A stretch of 64,000 bases of DNA from Erwinia endophytica (GTDB lineage: Bacteria > Pseudomonadota > Gammaproteobacteria > Enterobacterales > Enterobacteriaceae). A program made the translations under genes and the position numbers. Location of the stretch: NCBI RefSeq assembly GCF_009295515.1, contig NZ_RQVV01000049.1, positions 1 to 64,000 on the forward strand. Direction: 5' to 3'. Below are positions 26,390-37,826 of the stretch, piece by piece. Below the pieces are notes generated by a model, which saw only the letters and a list, made by a program, of their open reading frames with translations, searched no databases and had not been told where the DNA came from. Within the stretch, counting starts at the first letter, position 1. Each line of letters opens with the position of its first letter.

Positions 26390-29017
26390 TTACAGTTTTG
26401 TCATAACCCAGGCTTCAACGCCAGACAATGCGCCAGGCAACGCCTGAGCATTGCTGCCGCCGGCCTGAGCCATATCCGGACGACCACCACCCTTGCCGCC
26501 GACCTGCTGGGCTAATTGCCCTACCAGCTCACCAGCCTTCACGCGATCAGTCACATCTTTGGTGACGCCAGCAATCAGCGACACCTTACCTTCATCCACT
26601 GTCGCCAGCACAATAATCGCCGACTTGAGCTGATTCTTCAGGTCATCCACCATGGTTCGTAACATTTTGGGCTCAACACCGGTCAGCTCCCTGACCAACA
26701 GCTTCACACCTTTTACCTCCACCGCTTTGCTGCTCAGAGAGGCGCTTTCCTTCGCTGCCTGTTGATCTTTCAACTGCTGTAGCTCTTTTTCCAGTCCGCG
26801 AATATTGTCGATCATCGCGCGCACTTTTTCATTCAGGTTGCTGCTGTTCGCTTTCACCAATTGAGCAATCTCGTGCAGTTGTTCACTCTGCACATACATT
26901 TGCTTCAGCGCCCCTTCTCCAGTCACCGCTTCAATACGACGAATGCCAGCCGCTGTACCGGACTCAGAAGTGATCCGGAACAGGCCAATATCACCAGTAC
27001 GACTGGCGTGGGTCCCACCGCACAGCTCGGTGGAGAAATCCCCCATGGTCAGTACACGGACATGGGAATCGTATTTCTCTCCGAACAGTGCCATAGCGCC
27101 CAGCGCTTTTGCCGATTCGAGTTCCATGATGTTAGTATCGATAGCCAGGTTACGGCGGATCTGCGCATTAACTATCTCTTCCACCTGGCGAATTTCCTGT
27201 GGTTTCATCGCCTCAAAATGCGAGAAGTCGAAACGCAGGTATTTATCGTTAACCAGAGAGCCTTTCTGCGCAACGTGCTGGCCGAGAACCTGCCGTAACG
27301 CGGCATGCAGTAAGTGAGTTGCTGAATGATTCAGGCGAATACGGGCCCGACGCGCCTCATCCACATGGGCAGCCAAACGGTCACCGACACGAAGATAGCC
27401 AGAAACCAGCGTGCCGATATGGCCAATTGCCTGACCGTATTTCTGCGTGTCGGTTACATTGAACAAGGCATTACTGCCCTGCAACTCACCGGTGTCACCC
27501 ACTTGCCCACCCGATTCACCATAGAAAGGCGTTTCATCAAGAACGATCACCCCTTGCTGACCCGCCGCGATTTCATCAGTGGGTTGGCCATCAACAAAAA
27601 TCGCCTTCACCGTCGCAGTCAGCTTCAACTGGTCATAGCCCTGGAAGTGTGAAACCGTATCAATACGGATAACGTTATTGTAATCGGTACCGAAACCGCT
27701 GGCCTCACGCGCTCGCTGACGCTGCTGTTCCATTGCACGCTCAAAACCGTCTTGATCAATTTTCAGATTACGCTCACGGCAAACATCAGCGGTCAGGTCT
27801 GCCGGGAAACCAAAGGTGTCATACAAGCGAAAGACCGTCTCACCATCCAGGGTGTCCCCCTGCAGTTTCGACAGCTCATCATCCAGTAACGCCAGACCGC
27901 GCTCCAGCGTTTTGGCGAACTGCTCTTCTTCGGTTTTCAACACCTGCTCAACCTGGGATCGCTGGCTTTTCAACTCGTCACCGGCGGCCCCCATCACGTC
28001 AATCAATGGTGCAACCAACTTCCAGAAGAACGTTCCCTGCACCCCCAGCATATGACCGTGACGAATTGCACGACGAATGATACGACGCAACACGTAGCCA
28101 CGATTTTCATTCGATGGAATAACGCCATCCGCCACAAGGAAGGAACATGAACGAATGTGGTCCGCGATAACACGCAGTGATTTACTGCTCAGGTCAGTCG
28201 CGCCAGTAACGGAAGCCACAGATTTGATCAGTTTCTGGAACAGATCGATTTCGTAGTTGGAATTAACGTGCTGCAGCACTGCCGCAATGCGTTCCAGCCC
28301 CATACCGGTATCCACGGAAGGTTTTGGCAGCGGTAGCATGGTACCGTCAGACTGACGGTTGAACTGCATGAAAACAATGTTCCAGATTTCAATATAACGG
28401 TCACCATCTTCTTCCGGACTGCCTGGCGGTCCCCCCCAGATATGCTCGCCATGATCGAAGAAGATCTCCGTACATGGGCCGCATGGACCGGTATCACCCA
28501 TCTGCCAGAAGTTATCAGAAGCCCAGGCGCTGCCTTTGTTGTCACCGATACGGATAATACGCTCGCGGGGTACACCAACTTCATTAGCCCAAATGTCGAA
28601 AGCCTCGTCATCGGTCTCATAGACAGTGACCCACAGCTTGTCTTTCGGCAAATTAAACCACTGCGCTCCCGTCAGCAGTTCCCAGGCATAACTAATGGCT
28701 TCACGCTTGAAGTAGTCACCAAAGCTAAAATTACCCAGCATCTCGAAGAATGTGTGGTGACGAGCGGTATAACCAACATTTTCCAGATCGTTGTGTTTGC
28801 CGCCAGCCCGAACGCAACGCTGAGAAGTAGTCGCGCGCGAGTAGTTACGTTTGTCCTGGCCGAGGAAAACATCCTTAAACTGGTTCATTCCGGCATTGGT
28901 AAACAACAGCGTCGGGTCATTAGTCGGGACGAGGGAGCTGCTGGCTACAACCTGGTGCCCCTTGCTATGGAAAAAGTCGAGAAACGTCTGGCGAATCTCC
29001 GCAGTGCTCTTGCTCAT
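26390..29017 (-). CDS. alaS: Alanyl-tRNA synthetase
   Basis: Charges tRNA-Ala and edits mischarged Ser/Gly. The 875 residues (E. coli 876) have a class II catalytic core ([35 protein letters not shown]), an editing domain with zinc motifs [11 protein letters not shown] and [13 protein letters not shown], a coiled coil ([16 protein letters not shown]) and a C-Ala domain ending [14 protein letters not shown]. In E. coli it represses its own gene. Confidence 0.99.
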   Translation of the reverse strand: MSKSTAEIRQTFLDFFHSKGHQVVASSSLVPTNDPTLLFTNAGMNQFKDVFLGQDKRNYSRATTSQRCVRAGGKHNDLENVGYTARHHTFFEMLGNFSFGDYFKREAISYAWELLTGAQWFNLPKDKLWVTVYETDDEAFDIWANEVGVPRERIIRIGDNKGSAWASDNFWQMGDTGPCGPCTEIFFDHGEHIWGGPPGSPEEDGDRYIEIWNIVFMQFNRQSDGTMLPLPKPSVDTGMGLERIAAVLQHVNSNYEIDLFQKLIKSVASVTGATDLSSKSLRVIADHIRSCSFLVADGVIPSNENRGYVLRRIIRRAIRHGHMLGVQGTFFWKLVAPLIDVMGAAGDELKSQRSQVEQVLKTEEEQFAKTLERGLALLDDELSKLQGDTLDGETVFRLYDTFGFPADLTADVCRERNLKIDQDGFERAMEQQRQRAREASGFGTDYNNVIRIDTVSHFQGYDQLKLTATVKAIFVDGQPTDEIAAGQQGVIVLDETPFYGESGGQVGDTGELQGSNALFNVTDTQKYGQAIGHIGTLVSGYLRVGDRLAAHVDEARRARIRLNHSATHLLHAALRQVLGQHVAQKGSLVNDKYLRFDFSHFEAMKPQEIRQVEEIVNAQIRRNLAIDTNIMELESAKALGAMALFGEKYDSHVRVLTMGDFSTELCGGTHASRTGDIGLFRITSESGTAAGIRRIEAVTGEGALKQMYVQSEQLHEIAQLVKANSSNLNEKVRAMIDNIRGLEKELQQLKDQQAAKESASLSSKAVEVKGVKLLVRELTGVEPKMLRTMVDDLKNQLKSAIIVLATVDEGKVSLIAGVTKDVTDRVKAGELVGQLAQQVGGKGGGRPDMAQAGGSNAQALPGALSGVEAWVMTKL

Positions 29018-29156
29018 AATTGTCCTGGAATCACGCTAACGAATGTTTCGTGGGTCTGATACACCGGCAGGTTTTCCCTTCTCCCGGCAACGCACGAACA
29101 AAAAGTGGTGAATAAGATAAATTTTCTTCGGGGGGAAGTAAAATCCCATCGTTAAT

Positions 29157-29666
29157 TCAATCATCAAAATTTGAAAAAATGCTGCGAATATCCGCAGAAA
29201 AGAAGCCTTTCGTCATCAGATAACGCTGCACTTTGGCTTTTTCTTGCCAGTTTGCCGGCAATGGTCGGCCAAACTTACGCTCTGCCACTTCACGTGCCTG
29301 CCTGCTCCAGTCAATCTCAGCACTGGCCAGTGCGTCATCCGTCAACGTTCTGTCCACCCCCTTTTGTTCCAGCTCCATGCGGATACGCTGCGGGCCATAA
29401 CCCTTACGACTGCGGCTGGCGACAAAACGTTCGGCAAAATGGGCATCATCAAGATAGTGATTTTCATAGCACCAGACGACCACACGGTCGATTTGTTCTG
29501 GCGTCGGAGGAACCTGCGCTTGCTCTTTGGCATACATGGCCGAGCGCGCTACCGACAATGACAACTTGTGACGAAACTCAGCCTCACTGTGATCACGCAG
29601 GGCAAGAATACGCATCGCCCTGTCCAGTAAACGGGAAAACTGGTTATGCGCAGTGGCATCCGACAT
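29157..29666 (-). CDS. recX: RecX, modulator of RecA
   Basis: Binds and caps RecA filaments. The 169 residues have three-helix repeats: ALRDHSEAEFRHKLSL, RVVVWCYENHYLDDAHFAERFVASRSRKGYGPQRIRMELEQKGV, and a last KVQRYLMTKGFFSADI. It lies 310 bases after recA beyond a terminator, so it is expressed by read-through, as in E. coli. Confidence 0.96.
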   Translation of the reverse strand: MSDATAHNQFSRLLDRAMRILALRDHSEAEFRHKLSLSVARSAMYAKEQAQVPPTPEQIDRVVVWCYENHYLDDAHFAERFVASRSRKGYGPQRIRMELEQKGVDRTLTDDALASAEIDWSRQAREVAERKFGRPLPANWQEKAKVQRYLMTKGFFSADIRSIFSNFDD

Positions 29667-29901
29667 CTAAACTCCACTGTTTTCAGCTCAATTAATAGAG
29701 ACTCGCCATCTTTAAGCGGCAGATGTGTTGGCGATGTTTATCACCCAAATCACTTACCTGAGTAAGCCCATCAGGTGCCCTTCACTTGCTGTCTTCCTGA
29801 GGCTTGCAGAGTTTAAGGTATAGTCAGGATAAGGGTAACGAGGAACGGCGGAAGAAACAAACGCAGGAAAAATACAGCGGAAAGATAGCAGACAGAAAGA
29901 G

Positions 29902-29931
29902 AAAAGGAACGGGGTCTGAATCGTTCCTTTT
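29902..29931 (-). terminator. recA terminator
   Basis: Ten-bp stem AAAAGGAACG/CGTTCCTTTT with a 10-base loop, about 45 bases after the recA stop. Leakage past it would feed recX. The rest of 29,667-29,901 shows no gene. Confidence 0.85.
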
Positions 29932-29976
29932 CATCTTCATCAACCCGACGAAATTTAATCGCCCTCAAGCTGAAAA

Positions 29977-31056
<1,080 letters not shown>

Positions 31057-31110
31057 TCACGCGGGTAAAGCCCCATCTACGCGGCTTTGTATAAATTCAA
31101 TATAACAGCG

Positions 31111-31138
31111 ATTATACTGTATAGTCATACAGTATCAA
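31111..31138 (-). promoter_or_regulatory. recA promoter with LexA (SOS) box
   Basis: TTGATA (31133-31138), a 16-base spacer and TATAAT (31111-31116) on the minus strand. The spacer is the SOS box CTGT-N8-ACAG (31117-31132), an arrangement that matches E. coli recA. Confidence 0.97.
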
Positions 31139-31140
31139 GC

Positions 31141-31635
31141 TTAATTTTTGAGAAAATGATCACGCAACGTCAGCAGCGCCCAGGCTGTAGCCCTGCGCCG
31201 GACAGCCTCCCGGTCGCCAGAGAAAATTTTACACTGTGCCAACGTTTGGCGACTCTCCGCAGCAAAACCAAACCATACCGTACCTGGCGGTTTTTCTGCC
31301 GAACCCCCTCCTGGCCCGGCAATACCGCTAACGGATAAGGCAAAAGTAGCACCAGCCACTTTCCGTGCACCTTCCGCCATTTCCCGCACGACCTGTTCGC
31401 TAACCGCGCCAAAACGTTCCAGCGAGGTCGCCGTTACGCCAAGCATATCCTGTTTGGCCTCATTACTGTAAGTAACAAATCCCCGTTCAAACCACTGGGA
31501 ACTACCGGCAATATCGGTGAGCACTTTCGCAATCCAACCACCGGTACAGGACTCTGCCGTAGTGACAGAGGCCTGCCGCTGCAGTAACCGTTGCCCCACT
31601 TCGCTACTCAACCGAGCTAATTCATTATCCGTCAT
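31141..31635 (-). CDS. pncC: NMN amidohydrolase PncC (CinA C-terminal family)
   Basis: Deamidates nicotinamide mononucleotide in NAD recycling. The 164 residues carry TTAESCTGGWIAKVLTDIAGSS near the start, RGFVTYSNEAKQ, and SGIAGPGGGSAEKPPGTVWFGF, as in E. coli YgaD/PncC. Located just upstream of recA as in E. coli. There mltB is the next gene; here 11.5 kb intervene. Confidence 0.97.
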   Translation of the reverse strand: MTDNELARLSSEVGQRLLQRQASVTTAESCTGGWIAKVLTDIAGSSQWFERGFVTYSNEAKQDMLGVTATSLERFGAVSEQVVREMAEGARKVAGATFALSVSGIAGPGGGSAEKPPGTVWFGFAAESRQTLAQCKIFSGDREAVRRRATAWALLTLRDHFLKN

Positions 31636-31758
31636 GATATTCCCTCACTTCCCTCAGGAAGAAAACGGCAAGATTAGCATTTTTTTGACTTTTGCAGAGA
31701 GGAAAAGGCGGGGTTTGCGGGCCGCTTTCCAGCAATAAAAATCTTCACGGCAGGCAAC

Positions 31759-31788
31759 ACGCTTAGCTGTGGCTGCACAGCTAAGCGT
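31759..31788. terminator. 13-bp inverted repeat between pncC and fimbrial operon
   Basis: ACGCTTAGCTGTG/CACAGCTAAGCGT with a GCTG loop, 16 bases beyond the stop of the last fimbrial gene. It lacks a T run but probably folds as an end-of-transcript hairpin. Confidence 0.6.
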
Positions 31789-31803
31789 CAACGCATTGAA
31801 ATA

Positions 31804-32832
31804 TTACTGATAAGAAAAAGTGATACTGGCAACCGCATTAGCGGTGCCTGGCGTAATGTCGCCAGTGCGAATATAACGGGCCTGAAAAGGCAGACTCAGC
31901 GTCTCGGCCTGCGAGGTACTTTGAATAAAAAACTGACCAATTGTCGAATTCAGCGAACTGTCAGGACCCAGCGACAACGGACCACTATTGTTATAGAAGA
32001 ACTGTACTCCCACCCCCGTCGCGGTGGAATCAGGGGTTAAAGAAACCGTATCAGTCGTATTGCTCGGATCGGTCTGATCCGTGACCACACCATACAATGC
32101 GATGTTGGCATCACAGTTAAGACCAACTGTAAAATTCTTCAGCGCTGACGTACTGTTGACTGCGTTGAACGCCCGCACATCCAGACTTCCCATATCAACC
32201 TGTACACTAGGTGTGCTGATAGTACAGCCGGTGGCATTAACGGTAATCGTCGTCGGATTGATGATAACTTTCGCCGTTGCCGTTTCATTATTATGCGCAG
32301 TCAGCACTGCCGCATTAATCGTCGGCGTGACATAAACACCACTGGCCAGAGGCTCGCCAGTTTTCACGAAAGTTACTTTGGCAGACCATCCCAGGTCATT
32401 TGCGGTACCACTTGCTCCGTCAGCCGGATAAGTCTGGGTAGTACCGTTCTGCAAAGGAACATAGGCGGTAGCGTTAGAATCTTTCAGGCCCAGAATAAAT
32501 CCCACACCAGGGACACCTGTTTCAAACACCGCGTAACTCACGCCATCCACAACGACCGTCTGGCCAGAGGCAACCAGACTACTATCGGGTTCCATAGTAC
32601 TCAGAGAACACAAATAGATATAGCCACACCAAAAAACCTGGTTCACTGTTATCGTTGCGCTCCAGTCGCCACCAATGATGCTGCCGCTGGCGACAGAATC
32701 CGCTGGGCCGGAATACTCTAAGTCACTGGGTGAAAGAGTGATGTCAGACTTCCATTCCAGCGCCAAAGCCGGACGCAGGCAAAACAGACCCGCCAGAATC
32801 AACACCATAAAATACTTGTTAAAATTTCTCAT
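31804..32832 (-). CDS. Fimbrial tip adhesin, FimH-like two-domain protein
   Basis: Last gene of the fimbrial operon. The 342 residues are twice pilin size: signal peptide MRNFNKYFMVLILAGLFCLRPALA, a receptor-binding lectin-like domain (about 25-190, with two Cys in WCGYIYLC) and a C-terminal pilin domain (about 195-342, NATGCTISTPSVQVDMGSLD, ending ASITFSYQ) that accepts a donor strand. Receptor specificity cannot be read from the sequence. Confidence 0.8.
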   Translation of the reverse strand: MRNFNKYFMVLILAGLFCLRPALALEWKSDITLSPSDLEYSGPADSVASGSIIGGDWSATITVNQVFWCGYIYLCSLSTMEPDSSLVASGQTVVVDGVSYAVFETGVPGVGFILGLKDSNATAYVPLQNGTTQTYPADGASGTANDLGWSAKVTFVKTGEPLASGVYVTPTINAAVLTAHNNETATAKVIINPTTITVNATGCTISTPSVQVDMGSLDVRAFNAVNSTSALKNFTVGLNCDANIALYGVVTDQTDPSNTTDTVSLTPDSTATGVGVQFFYNNSGPLSLGPDSSLNSTIGQFFIQSTSQAETLSLPFQARYIRTGDITPGTANAVASITFSYQ

Positions 32833-32873
32833 CTAAAACTCCCCCTTGAGTCAGGGAAATGGCAGGTACACAA

Positions 32874-33401
32874 TTAAAGATATTCAACCGTATAAGTTGC
32901 CGTTGCGGTAACGCTACCCGGCGTAACAGGCAACTGTGTAGCGACGATACGTGCATAAAAAAGCATATCCACGCTGTCATCGCCGGTCAGCCCATAGGCG
33001 CTGGTCGCGGTATTCAACGGAATCACCGTATTACTATGGTCAAGAAGCGAAACAGCCACCCCGGTCGCTCCCCCTTCATCCGTTTTTATATAGCGGCTGT
33101 CGTAGTCATCCACTTCGCCGCTAAAAGTTATTTTGGCTCCTTTAAAGGTCGGCCCACATTCTTCAAGCCGGATCCTGAAAGGTGTTTTTATTTGGCTGAC
33201 CGCACCAACGCTTAAAAACTGGCGGTTAGATATTCTTCCCAGAAGGATATTAATATTTTCTGAATCGGTTGAAAGCGTACAGGTATTACCATAAAGCACG
33301 CCGGTTACGTTGATATATACGTCATAACTCAACGCAGGCATAGACCAACAACCTGCAAGCAATAACGAAAGTATCCATCGTTTTATCGATTTCATTGACA
33401 T
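32874..33401 (-). CDS. Minor fimbrial subunit (FimF/FimG-like)
   Basis: The 175 residues have a signal peptide (SIKRWILSLLLAGCWSMPALS) and a type 1 pilin domain with the Cys pair (GNTCTLSTDSENI, LEECGPTFKGAKITFSG) and terminal beta strand ATATYTVEYL. The first ATG has AAGG five bases ahead and lies inside the end of the usher gene (overlap 10 bases); a second Met two codons on overlaps the stop as ATGA. Confidence 0.8.
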   Translation of the reverse strand: MSMKSIKRWILSLLLAGCWSMPALSYDVYINVTGVLYGNTCTLSTDSENINILLGRISNRQFLSVGAVSQIKTPFRIRLEECGPTFKGAKITFSGEVDDYDSRYIKTDEGGATGVAVSLLDHSNTVIPLNTATSAYGLTGDDSVDMLFYARIVATQLPVTPGSVTATATYTVEYL

Positions 33402-35953
33402 ACCAGCCTTTGTGTATAGATATTCGTATCAGGATTATATTTACTGGCGTCAAGCTGATAATGGATGACGCAACGCTGATTCGCATCCCGCCCCCATTGC
33501 GCAATCAGCACACCTTTTTCCGGTAAACCTGAAAGCCAGAGTGCACCGGCGTCCCCCACTATCCCGCTTGAATATTCACTGTTTTTTAAGGTGACGCTGG
33601 TCCCAAAAGGCAACCACGAACCGCCTTTTTTGACGGTAAACATCGCCCGATAACCAATACGTGTCTCTAGCGTGGCACGTGCCATCGCTCCCGCATTGGG
33701 AATTTTGCTGACAATGGATTGTGGAATTTCAACGTTATCTCCAAGCGTTTTAACATCCAGATCCACGCGGTTTTCCCGATAAGCAGAAGCATAAGGAATA
33801 ACAGCATAACCGCGGGAATCGGTATAAATACCTTTCTGGTTGCCCACTTTTATATTGGCGGCGCCTGGCGCTTTCACCAGAATATTAGTATTACCTAGCG
33901 GCTGGCTTAAGGTAATGCCATCTTCGTGCAAAACAATACCGCCATTAACGCCATAATTATAATAACGACTGTCCGACGTGTAACTGTATCCAGCATTATA
34001 AACCCCGGTTCTACCCTGATACTGCATCGACATATCTGCCCCACTTTGATTATTATTTCGGGAGCTATAACGCGCGTTAAGGTTATAATTTAAATTATCA
34101 TTACCCGGCATATAACCACTGATACCGGTCGTGTGGCTGGTACCATTACGGCCGCTGTTAGTCATGGTATAACGGGCCCGTGAGCCAGACATGAATTTAT
34201 CCAGCGGTACAGAAGCAGAGAACGAAACCGTGTTATCGCTTCTGTCTGACCAGACAGTCTGACTGTGCTGCCATGCCAGACTCCAGGAAACCATTTTCCA
34301 GTTAGTATTGTATGCCAACTGAGTACTGTTACTGGTTTTGCTGGAATTCCAGTAACGCTGCTGATCCAGCGACATGGAAACAGAGCCATACTCGCCCATG
34401 CGCTGTGAAAGCAACAACTGATTGTGCATTTTTCGCGAGTAATTCAAATTATAGTAGTTACTGGTATCAATAACTGGTTGCCCCTGCTCATCCAGTGAAA
34501 TAGTATTGTCGCCACCTTTCATCCGCTTGTAAGCCGTATCACCCAGGGTATAAAAACCTCTGGTCGTGTATTGCCAGGAATAGAAGTTGAGGGTCGTTCC
34601 TACCGTATTCACCACCTTGCTGTAACGAAAACGGATTGAATCACCGCTGTGATTGCTGTCATCCACCAACGTACTGTTGGCATGAATGGCATCAATTGAA
34701 AACGCGCCATACGCTCCCAGGTTCTGACCGGCACCAACAGCATAAGCACGATAGCGTTCTGAAAACTGTACCCCGCCATAAAATGTCAATCCATAACGCC
34801 AGCCATAAAAAAAGTCGTTCTGGGTGAATGCGGGATCCGTTTGCTGATCGCCGCCCCGAAATTTGCCCGCACTCAGAGAGTATTTTAACTGCCCAGGCCG
34901 GACCAGGTTCGGCACACTGGCGAAAGGCACCACATAATGGGTGACCTGACCATCGCTTTCCTCAATAGATACATCAAGATCACCGCCTGAAGCCGTAGGG
35001 AAGAGATCGTTAATAATAAATTCACCGGGCGTAACGCTAGTCTGGTAAATCACATTACCATTCTGACGGATGCGCACAGTGGCGTTACTGCGGGCAATCC
35101 CCCTGACTTCAGGTGCGTAGCCTCGCAAGCTGTTTGGCAACATATTGTCATCAGACGCCAGTTGCACCCCTCTGACTCCCGCGCTGTCAAAAATAGCAGA
35201 GGAAGTATAGGTATCCCCCATTGTGAGCTGGGCCTGCAATGGCACCACATCCCGTTGCAGAGTGGTACTGATATGAGACCACTGCCCACCCTGGTTGTTG
35301 GTATAGTTCCAGTTAGTGGTGTCTCTTAACCGCCAGGCACCCAAATTGATCCCACTATTCAGACCAAGGAAATAGTTAGTTTGCCGCCAGTCATTATTAT
35401 TTCCAGTGTACTCACTTTGTGAACCATTAACATTATAGCTAACAAAAGCAGTATTAATGCCATTCTCCCAACTGGCTGGGTTGATGAACCCACGTGGGCG
35501 GTTCTGCATCAGTACCTGAGGAAACGTTAATTTCAGTGTCAATTTACCGGCATCAAAATCGCTTTTAATGTCATAACCACTGAAAAGATCTTTTAGCAAA
35601 ATACAGCCGTTCTGCGATGATAGCTTGGCTGCTTTATTACGTTCCAGGCCCAGTGCATCTATTTCTTCAGCAGTAAAGCAGGGAAGAAGCTGCGGAGTAC
35701 CGTTATTATCGCTGGCAACGAATGAAACTTCTTTATCCGCGACAAACTCATTATTCACAAATACTGCTGTGCGATATTTTCCTGCAGGGAGCTCATGACC
35801 TTTTTCCAGCCAGGACAAATCAGCTATGTTTCCATCCTTACCCGCCAGAAAAAGAGGGTTGAACTGGTATTTATCCTGAGCCATAGCTGAATTAATGACC
35901 AGTAACAATCCCAGTGTTACTGCATTTTTCCGGAAAGACAAGTATGTATTCAT
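33392..35953 (-). CDS. Outer-membrane fimbrial usher
   Basis: FimD/PapC-family pore of 853 residues that receives chaperone-subunit complexes and assembles the fimbria. It has a signal peptide to AMA-QDKYQF, N-terminal chaperone-binding domain, plug-containing beta barrel (GLNSGINLGAWRLRDTTNWNY, GVQLASDDNMLPNSLRGYAPEVRGIA) and C-terminal domains (RGYAVIPYASAYRENRVDLD, GDAGALWLSGL). It lies 46 bases after the chaperone gene. Confidence 0.95.
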   Translation of the reverse strand: MNTYLSFRKNAVTLGLLLVINSAMAQDKYQFNPLFLAGKDGNIADLSWLEKGHELPAGKYRTAVFVNNEFVADKEVSFVASDNNGTPQLLPCFTAEEIDALGLERNKAAKLSSQNGCILLKDLFSGYDIKSDFDAGKLTLKLTFPQVLMQNRPRGFINPASWENGINTAFVSYNVNGSQSEYTGNNNDWRQTNYFLGLNSGINLGAWRLRDTTNWNYTNNQGGQWSHISTTLQRDVVPLQAQLTMGDTYTSSAIFDSAGVRGVQLASDDNMLPNSLRGYAPEVRGIARSNATVRIRQNGNVIYQTSVTPGEFIINDLFPTASGGDLDVSIEESDGQVTHYVVPFASVPNLVRPGQLKYSLSAGKFRGGDQQTDPAFTQNDFFYGWRYGLTFYGGVQFSERYRAYAVGAGQNLGAYGAFSIDAIHANSTLVDDSNHSGDSIRFRYSKVVNTVGTTLNFYSWQYTTRGFYTLGDTAYKRMKGGDNTISLDEQGQPVIDTSNYYNLNYSRKMHNQLLLSQRMGEYGSVSMSLDQQRYWNSSKTSNSTQLAYNTNWKMVSWSLAWQHSQTVWSDRSDNTVSFSASVPLDKFMSGSRARYTMTNSGRNGTSHTTGISGYMPGNDNLNYNLNARYSSRNNNQSGADMSMQYQGRTGVYNAGYSYTSDSRYYNYGVNGGIVLHEDGITLSQPLGNTNILVKAPGAANIKVGNQKGIYTDSRGYAVIPYASAYRENRVDLDVKTLGDNVEIPQSIVSKIPNAGAMARATLETRIGYRAMFTVKKGGSWLPFGTSVTLKNSEYSSGIVGDAGALWLSGLPEKGVLIAQWGRDANQRCVIHYQLDASKYNPDTNIYTQRLVCQ

Positions 35954-35999
35954 AGATATTTATTGTCTACAGGTTATTGATATTATAATGAGAAAAATT

Positions 36000-36680
36000 T
36001 TAATTCAGATTTTTACTCACCAGAGGTGTCCATGCACCATAATCATTAATAGTCTGATAACTAACTCTTTTAGCTCCGTTAAAATTACCTGGTACGATAC
36101 TGCTGCCTTTGGGTGACAACATTAAAGGTTTTACTTCTTTGCCATCCACACGTAACGTAATCAGTGTCAGATAATAAGGAGTTGGATTGTGGAGTGTCAG
36201 TTTCCCACCACTCAGGGACACCGTTATTTTATTATAAGCTTCATTTGCTTTGTCTTTCAGACCAACCGGACGGTAAAAAACTTTAATTCGGCTAGCTGCT
36301 GCCAGCTGTAAAGTATTCGCGCCCTGCTCTACACTCTGTGGAATGGCTTTTACTGTTAACCAGTAAAGTGTTTCCCGGTCTGTTGGCAATCCTTTTCCAG
36401 TGAAGATAATACGCAATGTATTTTCACTGTTGGGGCGCAATACAACTAATGGCGGAACAACGGTAAAGTCTTGAGTCTTTACTCCATTATCGTTATCCAG
36501 CCAGGTTTGAATAAGAAAAGGTGAAGTAGTATGAGTATTACGAACATCAAGTGAAGCCTGTTTATCACCAGCATTATAGATCAGACGAGTGGTACCCAGC
36601 CCCACACCACCAGAATTGGCACTGGCAAACATTGGCAATAGCAATGAAAACATTACCAACAAGACCGCAGGAATACGCAT
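36000..36680 (-). CDS. Periplasmic fimbrial chaperone (PapD/FimC family)
   Basis: The 226 residues have a signal peptide ending near ASA-NSGGVGLG, then two Ig-like domains. The chaperone signatures VLRPNSENTLRIIFTGKGLPTDRE, LYWLTVKAIP and SRIKVFYRP are all present. It holds subunits by donor-strand complementation. Located between major pilin and usher, with an AAGGA-like site before the ATG. Confidence 0.92.
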   Translation of the reverse strand: MRIPAVLLVMFSLLLPMFASANSGGVGLGTTRLIYNAGDKQASLDVRNTHTTSPFLIQTWLDNDNGVKTQDFTVVPPLVVLRPNSENTLRIIFTGKGLPTDRETLYWLTVKAIPQSVEQGANTLQLAAASRIKVFYRPVGLKDKANEAYNKITVSLSGGKLTLHNPTPYYLTLITLRVDGKEVKPLMLSPKGSSIVPGNFNGAKRVSYQTINDYGAWTPLVSKNLN

Positions 36681-36741
36681 AATAATTTACCTCGAAAAAA
36701 GGATTCAGAGTTATTAACACTCTGAATCCAAATTAATTTAA

Positions 36742-37311
36742 TTAAGAGTAAGTCAGGGTGTAAGTCGCGACTGCACTTGCATCACCGGAAGTCACATCAC
36801 CGACCTCGGTATGATATTTCGCAGTGAAATTCAGTGTATTAGAGCCAGCACGTAGTGCAGTAGTGCTACTGGTTTCGTTTAAGTTAATCTGAGTACCCGT
36901 TTCGTCATAAAAACGGATAGACAGATTTTGTGCCGAACCACTACCACCATTGACTCCAGTAGCCAAACCCGTCGCATCATTAGCATCAGCAGTACCCGAG
37001 AATGTTACGGCAACATTTTTATAAGTACTGTTGTCGCAATCTTCCAGACTGATGGTGAAATCTTTCCCTGTTGACAATGTTGTTCCTGCTGTGGCCAGAG
37101 AGGCCGCACGAACCTGCCCCATATTGATACTCTGAACAGCCGAACTGCTTGATAATGCACACGCTGCGGTCACAACGCTCCCTTCAAAATTCAGGGTACC
37201 ACCATCAACCGTCACTGGAACAACTTCATCATCAGCATAAGACAAAGCAGGTACAATAGCTAATGCACTACAAACTGACATTACTGCAACTGATTTAAGC
37301 ATAAAACGCAT
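36742..37311 (-). CDS. Major fimbrial subunit, FimA-like
   Basis: First gene of the operon. The start MRFMLKSVAVMS (189 residues) has GGAG nine bases upstream, which makes it better than the in-frame ATG at 37326. It has a signal peptide to LSYA-DDEV, then pilin fold with Cys pair (TAACALSSSSAV, LEDCDNSTYKNVAVTFSG), an N-terminal donor strand and the penultimate-Tyr terminus ATYTLTYS. A 60-base gap with no clear hairpin separates it from the chaperone gene. Confidence 0.88.
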   Translation of the reverse strand: MRFMLKSVAVMSVCSALAIVPALSYADDEVVPVTVDGGTLNFEGSVVTAACALSSSSAVQSINMGQVRAASLATAGTTLSTGKDFTISLEDCDNSTYKNVAVTFSGTADANDATGLATGVNGGSGSAQNLSIRFYDETGTQINLNETSSTTALRAGSNTLNFTAKYHTEVGDVTSGDASAVATYTLTYS

Positions 37312-37326
37312 AATCACATTCTCCAT

Positions 37327-37826
37327 ATGAAAATAACACTATAAATAGCAACCATTTAATAACTATGAATAACAATATAAGATACTCATTGCTGCCAGGT
37401 TACTATTAACGTCAACTACAAACATAAACGTTATCCTTTCGATAACATTTGCAGAGAGTCATCCATAACAAAATAAATACAACCAATTATTATAATTACA
37501 CTACCAACACCAGTTTTATCTGAACTTCCTTATACCAGGAATAAAAGTCTGGTGAATTTCGTAATGAAATACTACTCCCCCTCAACTAAACAAAACCAAA
37601 ACGATTTACATCCATTACAAATTAAATACGACCATTTGATCACATGACTTAATTTTTTATTATTATTTTTCAAAATAATTAATAACGCACTTTACTATCA
37701 GTAAAAAATAATTCACTATCAATCAGTTACAATATACATAGAGGAAAGAGAAACAAACGGGGCATTCTTCAATAAAAGCTAAACAAACCCCAAATTGAAA
37801 TGAAAAGTCACAGGGTGAGATGAGGT
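37327..37826. other. AT-rich regulatory region upstream of fimbrial operon
   Basis: About 500 bases without a frame, strongly AT-rich against its surroundings and rich in A/T runs, between the divergently oriented start of the pilin gene and the end of tam. It probably carries the fimbrial promoter and H-NS-type binding. I see no FimB/FimE-like recombinase gene and no obvious long inverted repeat for an invertible switch. Confidence 0.5.

Noticed and set aside
37640-37660. Possible CRP half-site (TGTGATCAAAT) upstream of the fimbrial operon
   Set aside because: Only one half matches and its distance to a promoter cannot be set in such AT-rich DNA.
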